A stretch of 64,000 nt of DNA from Micrococcaceae bacterium (GTDB lineage: Bacteria > Actinomycetota > Actinomycetes > Actinomycetales > Micrococcaceae), in NCBI GenBank assembly GCA_025465475.1, contig JAODMR010000084.1, forward strand, positions 19,168 to 83,167, read 5' to 3'. The notes under the pieces are model-generated. The model did no database searches, had not been told where the DNA came from, and saw nothing but the letters and a program-made list of their open reading frames with translations. Each line of letters opens with the position of its first letter. Position 1 is the first letter of the stretch. This document shows, piece by piece, positions 60,384 through 64,000 of the stretch. Made by a program: the position numbers and the translations under genes.

Positions 60384-62129
60384 ATGACACAGACAGCTCT
60401 AGCCGGAGCGGCTGCAGGGTCCGACCGTCCTGAACGGCCCGCCCGATCCACCCGTCCCGCCACCAAGCCGCACGGGCAATGGAAGGTTGACGGAACCGCA
60501 CCGTTGAACGCCAACGAGGTGTGGAAGCAGGAAGACGGCGGCCTGAGCGTCCGTGAACGCATCGAAAACAACTATGCCAAGCACGGCTTCGACAGCATCG
60601 ACGGCACGGACCTGCACGGCCGGTTCCGGTGGTGGGGCCTGTATACCCAGCGCAAACCAGGCATCGACGGCGGTAAGACCGCAACGCTCGAGCCTCACGA
60701 ACTGGAAGACAAGTACTTCATGCTGCGGGTCCGCATTGACGGCGGAGCCCTCACCACCGAGCAGTTGCGCGTCATCGGGGGCATCTCCACCGACTTCGGC
60801 AGGGGCACGGCCGACCTGACGGATCGGCAGAACATCCAGCTGCACTGGATCCGGGTCGAAGACGTTCCGGAGATCTGGCGCCGGCTGGAAGCCGTCGGCC
60901 TGTCGACGACGGAGGCCTGCGGCGACGTGCCGCGCGTCATCCTCGGCAGCCCGGTCGCCGGCATCGCCAAGGATGAGATCATCGACCCGACTCCCTTGAT
61001 CCGCGAACTCAGCGAGCGCTTCATCGGCGACCCCGACCTGGCCAACCTCCCCCGCAAGTACAAGACCGCCATCACCGGTCACCCCAGCCAGGACGTTGTT
61101 CACGAGATCAACGACTTTGCCCTTGTGGGTATGGTGCACCCGGAACTGGGCGTCGGCTACGACCTGTGGGTCGGCGGCGGCCTGTCCACCAGCGCACGGT
61201 TGGCTGAGCGGCTCGGCGCGTTTGTTTCGCCCGACATCGCCGCGGAAGTGTGGCTCGGCGTGACCAGCATCTTCCGTGACTACGGTTACCGGCGCATGCG
61301 CACCAAGGCGCGCCTGAAATACCTCCTCGCCGACTGGGGACCTGAGAAGTTCCGCCAGGTGCTCGAGGAGGAATACCTCGGCTTCCGGCTCCCCGACGGT
61401 CCGGCAGCACCCAAGCCTTCTGCTCCCGGCGACCACGTCGGCATCCACGAGCAGAAGGACGGACGCTACTATCTGGGCGTCGCACCAACTGCCGGCCGGC
61501 TTTCCGGGTCCCTCCTGGTGTCCTTGGCGGAGGTGTTGGAAAGGCACGGATCTCACCGGCTTCGCACCACACCACACCAAAAGCTGGTGCTCCTGGACGT
61601 GCCTCAGGACCAAGTCGACTCCCTGAACGTTGAACTTGAGGGGCTCGGCCTCAGTGCCAAGCCCTCCCTCTTCCGGCGCTCCACAATTGCCTGCACCGGC
61701 ATCGAGTTCTGCAAACTGGCCATCGTGGAAACCAAGGTCACCGCTGCCACTGCGATCGCCGAGCTCGAGAAGCGGCTCGCCGACCTGACCGACAGCGGCC
61801 AATTGGTGCAACCAATCGCCCTTCACATCAACGGCTGCCCCAACTCCTGCGCCCGGATCCAAACCGCTGATATCGGACTCAAGGGCATGATGCTGCCAAC
61901 ACCCGGCGGGGAACCCACACCGGGTTTCCAGGTCCATCTCGGTGGGGGACTGGCTTCGCATGAGCGGGAGGAGGCAGGACTGGGCCGGACCATCCGCGGC
62001 CTCAAGGTCACCGCCGAGAACCTGCCCGACTATGTCGAGCGCGTGGTACGCCGGTTCGTGGAGCTTCGCACGGAAGGGGAAACCTTCGCCGAGTGGGCCC
62101 ACCGGTCCGAGGAGGGGGTCCTTCAGTGA
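60384..62129 (+). CDS. Ferredoxin-type sulfite (nitrite) reductase
   Basis: This 581-aa sirohaem/4Fe-4S enzyme has the two duplicated NIR_SIR modules. The cluster cysteines are Cys437 and Cys443 (CTGIEFC) and Cys485 and Cys489 (NGCPNSC). It reduces sulfite to sulfide. Members of this family are annotated either as sulfite or nitrite reductase; the cysH and cysD neighbours make sulfite the likely substrate. The stop overlaps the cysH start. Confidence 0.92.
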   Translation: MTQTALAGAAAGSDRPERPARSTRPATKPHGQWKVDGTAPLNANEVWKQEDGGLSVRERIENNYAKHGFDSIDGTDLHGRFRWWGLYTQRKPGIDGGKTATLEPHELEDKYFMLRVRIDGGALTTEQLRVIGGISTDFGRGTADLTDRQNIQLHWIRVEDVPEIWRRLEAVGLSTTEACGDVPRVILGSPVAGIAKDEIIDPTPLIRELSERFIGDPDLANLPRKYKTAITGHPSQDVVHEINDFALVGMVHPELGVGYDLWVGGGLSTSARLAERLGAFVSPDIAAEVWLGVTSIFRDYGYRRMRTKARLKYLLADWGPEKFRQVLEEEYLGFRLPDGPAAPKPSAPGDHVGIHEQKDGRYYLGVAPTAGRLSGSLLVSLAEVLERHGSHRLRTTPHQKLVLLDVPQDQVDSLNVELEGLGLSAKPSLFRRSTIACTGIEFCKLAIVETKVTAATAIAELEKRLADLTDSGQLVQPIALHINGCPNSCARIQTADIGLKGMMLPTPGGEPTPGFQVHLGGGLASHEREEAGLGRTIRGLKVTAENLPDYVERVVRRFVELRTEGETFAEWAHRSEEGVLQ

Positions 62130-62953
62130 GCACTCTCGCGGAAAAGGCCGACGACGTCGGTAGCGGCAGTGCCGCCACCGTCGCCACTGCCACCCCCGCC
62201 GTCGGCGCCACCCACACCAACCACGCCGGAAAGCACGTACCCGGAACGCCCCTGCGACGCTCCGACGAAGAGTTGCAGGCCCTTGTCGAGGCCGGGGCCA
62301 CTGAGCTGGACTGGAACTCTCCGGCAGAGGACGTCATTGCCTGGGTAAGCCGGAACTTTCCGGTGCACGGCGTCGCCGTCGCCTGCTCCATGGCCGACGC
62401 CGTCCTGCCGGCGCTCGTGGCGGACCAGCTGCCCGGCGTCGACGTGCTGTTTTTGGAAACCGGCTATCACTTTCCTGAAACCCATGCGACCCGGCGTGAA
62501 GTGGCCGAAAACCTCAACGTGAATGTGGTCGACGTGCTTCCCGAACAGTCAGTCGCGGAACAGGATCGACTGCTCGGCAAGGACCTCTTCGCCCGGGACC
62601 CGGCTCAATGCTGCTCACTGCGGAAAGTCGTGCCGCTGCGCAAGTCCCTGTCTGGCTACGAGCTTTGGTTCACCGGGGTGCGCCGTGAAGAAGGCCCCAC
62701 CCGCACCAACACGCCGCTGGTGACGTGGGATAAAGCCAATGGGTTGGTCAAAGTGAACCCCGTGGCAACGTGGACTTTCGACCAGCTGGTCGAGTACTCG
62801 GACGCGAACCTCCTGCCCGTCAACCCACTGCTCAGCCAGGGCTACCCCTCCATCGGCTGCGCGCCCTGCACCAACAAGGTGGCCCCCGGCGCCGACCCGC
62901 GCTCCGGCCGCTGGGCCGGCACCGCCAAGACAGAATGTGGACTTCACGTATGA
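62126..62953 (+). CDS. cysH: Adenylyl-sulfate (APS/PAPS) reductase CysH
   Basis: This 275-aa reductase has the iron-sulfur cysteine set Cys162-Cys163 (CCSLRK) and Cys245-x2-Cys248 (GCAPCT), which marks the 4Fe-4S type that uses APS. ETGYHFPETHATR is the substrate-binding block. The first ~60 residues are a low-complexity Ala/Thr tail. GTG 62126 overlaps the sulfite reductase stop by 4 nt. Confidence 0.93.
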   Translation: MSTLAEKADDVGSGSAATVATATPAVGATHTNHAGKHVPGTPLRRSDEELQALVEAGATELDWNSPAEDVIAWVSRNFPVHGVAVACSMADAVLPALVADQLPGVDVLFLETGYHFPETHATRREVAENLNVNVVDVLPEQSVAEQDRLLGKDLFARDPAQCCSLRKVVPLRKSLSGYELWFTGVRREEGPTRTNTPLVTWDKANGLVKVNPVATWTFDQLVEYSDANLLPVNPLLSQGYPSIGCAPCTNKVAPGADPRSGRWAGTAKTECGLHV

Positions 62954-64000
62954 GCATCTACACCACCAACGAGGACACCGTGTTGGCAAACCTGGGACGC
63001 GACACGGCTGCTCCGAACGAGGCCCTGATAGCCGAGGATCGAGGCGTCATCTCTGCCCCGCCCGTCTCTGCCCCGCGGTCAGTTGCCCCCCGGTCAGCCG
63101 CCCTGCCGACAGGCGCCACGCACTCGGCTTTCCCGCCGGCAGCTGCCGTGCCGGCCCTTTCCAGCCTTGACGTGCTGGAGTCCGAGGCCATCCACATCAT
63201 CCGTGAAGTCGTCGCTGAATTTGAGCGGCCCGCGCTGCTCTTCAGCGGTGGCAAGGACTCCGTGGTCATGCTGCACTTGGCCACCAAGGCCTTTTGGCCC
63301 GGCAAGGTGCCCTTTCCCGTGTTGCATGTCGACACCGGGCACAACTTTCCTGAGGTCATCGACTTCAGGGACCGCACCGTTGAACGGCTGGGTCTGAAGC
63401 TCGTCGTCGGCAGTGTGCAGGAGTACATCGATCGCGGCGAACTCGCCGAGCGGGCCGACGGCACGCGCAACCCGCTGCAGACCGTGCCACTGTTGGACGC
63501 CATCACCGGCAACAAATTCGACGCCGTCTTCGGTGGCGGACGGCGTGATGAAGACAAGGCACGGGCCAAGGAGCGGATCCTCAGCCTCCGGGATGAGTTC
63601 GGCCAGTGGGACCCGCGCAACCAGCGACCCGAATTGTGGAACCTGTACAACGGCCGGCACACGGTAGGCCAGCACGTCCGCGCATTTCCGATCAGCAACT
63701 GGACCGAACTGGACGTATGGCGGTACATCGAGAGGGAAGGCATCGAGCTGCCCCCGCTGTACTACGCCCATGAGCGGGACGTTTTCTCCCGGGACGGCAT
63801 GTGGCGCGCGGTCGGAGACGTGTCCCAGCCCCTGCCCACCGAGCAGGTCGTACGGAAGACCGTTCGCTATCGGACCGTCGGCGACATGTCCTGCACAGGC
63901 GCCGTTGTGTCCGCCGCTGCCACCGTCGCCGACGTCGTGCGTGAAGTCGCGGCCTCCACCCTGACCGAACGTGGCGCCACCCGGGCGGATGACCGCATCT
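62950..64000 (+). CDS. cysD: Sulfate adenylyltransferase subunit 2 CysD (partial, runs off the window)
   Basis: This adenylyltransferase starts at ATG 62950 (overlapping the cysH stop) and is still open at the window end. The PP-loop SGGKDS is at residues 99-104, about 60 residues later than in E. coli CysD. The extra N-terminus is an Ala/Pro/Arg/Ser low-complexity segment. HVDTGHNFPEVIDFRDR and FGGGRRDEDKARAKERI follow as in the family. CysN is expected beyond the end. Confidence 0.92.
   Translation, partial: MSIYTTNEDTVLANLGRDTAAPNEALIAEDRGVISAPPVSAPRSVAPRSAALPTGATHSAFPPAAAVPALSSLDVLESEAIHIIREVVAEFERPALLFSGGKDSVVMLHLATKAFWPGKVPFPVLHVDTGHNFPEVIDFRDRTVERLGLKLVVGSVQEYIDRGELAERADGTRNPLQTVPLLDAITGNKFDAVFGGGRRDEDKARAKERILSLRDEFGQWDPRNQRPELWNLYNGRHTVGQHVRAFPISNWTELDVWRYIEREGIELPPLYYAHERDVFSRDGMWRAVGDVSQPLPTEQVVRKTVRYRTVGDMSCTGAVVSAAATVADVVREVAASTLTERGATRADDRI

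Overview
The window is high-GC DNA from an actinobacterium, most likely a Micrococcaceae member of the Arthrobacter/Pseudarthrobacter type. The evidence is a 32-residue bS22-like ribosomal protein, a System II (ResB/CcsB) cytochrome c maturation operon, a full menaquinone set including a MenJ-like saturase, a BCDH/PDH-like operon beside an Lrp regulator, and many promoters with TANNNT 5-7 nt before the start codon (leaderless style). No rRNA, tRNA, CRISPR array, insertion sequence or prophage was recognised.

Layout. 0-2.3 kb: bS22, HAD-IB phosphatase, glutaredoxin-like protein, Rex. 2.4-5.3 kb: three tandem paralogous membrane proteins and a YceI protein. 5.5-10.5 kb: histidine phosphatase, TlpA-like lipoprotein, CcdA, ResB, CcsB. 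10.6-12.8 kb: YitT protein, GAF-ANTAR regulator, hypothetical protein. 12.8-25.6 kb: accessory cluster of flavin-dependent oxygenases and amino-acid-type ABC transport (flavin reductase, two related substrate-binding lipoproteins, GNAT, SsuD-like and NtaA/SnaA-like monooxygenases, SRPBCC protein, large FAD/NAD(P)-binding protein, permease, ATPase, DUF1684). 25.8-30.3 kb: PLDc_N, DUF4229, MenA, MenE, MenB, VOC. 30.4-39 kb: CPBP protease, amino acid permease, tyrosine phosphatase, GNAT, VOC, DUF427, oligopeptidase B-like S9 peptidase, crotonase-like protein with a hexanucleotide microsatellite. 39.1-45.8 kb: Lrp regulator, 2-oxoacid dehydrogenase E1a/E1b/E2, MBL hydrolase, MFS exporter. 45.8-57.2 kb: REP-like array, PAP2, MenC, MenD, amino acid ABC operon, MenF, MenG, MenJ-like reductase, polyprenyl diphosphate synthase. 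57.2-59.4 kb: G-rich and palindromic spacer, N-terminally short DUF559-type protein, SUKH-like protein, TRIC channel. 59.5-64 kb: CbiX-like chelatase and the assimilatory sulfate operon (sulfite reductase, CysH, CysD running off the end).

Functional picture. Most of the window is the ancestral actinobacterial respiratory block (cytochrome c maturation plus menaquinone synthesis). The 12.8-25.6 kb cluster looks inserted into it. Its make-up resembles organosulfur-scavenging loci: FMNH2 monooxygenases that cleave C-S bonds, a flavin reductase, an N-acetyltransferase and polar amino acid importers. A short element, GTGACG, repeated at 10- or 20-bp phasing, lies in the promoters of this cluster and also upstream of the sulfite reductase operon 35 kb away. 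In two of these promoters the repeats sit at identical distances (46 and 66 bp) from the -10 box. This suggests one unidentified sulfur regulator controls both, and it is the main discovery lead.
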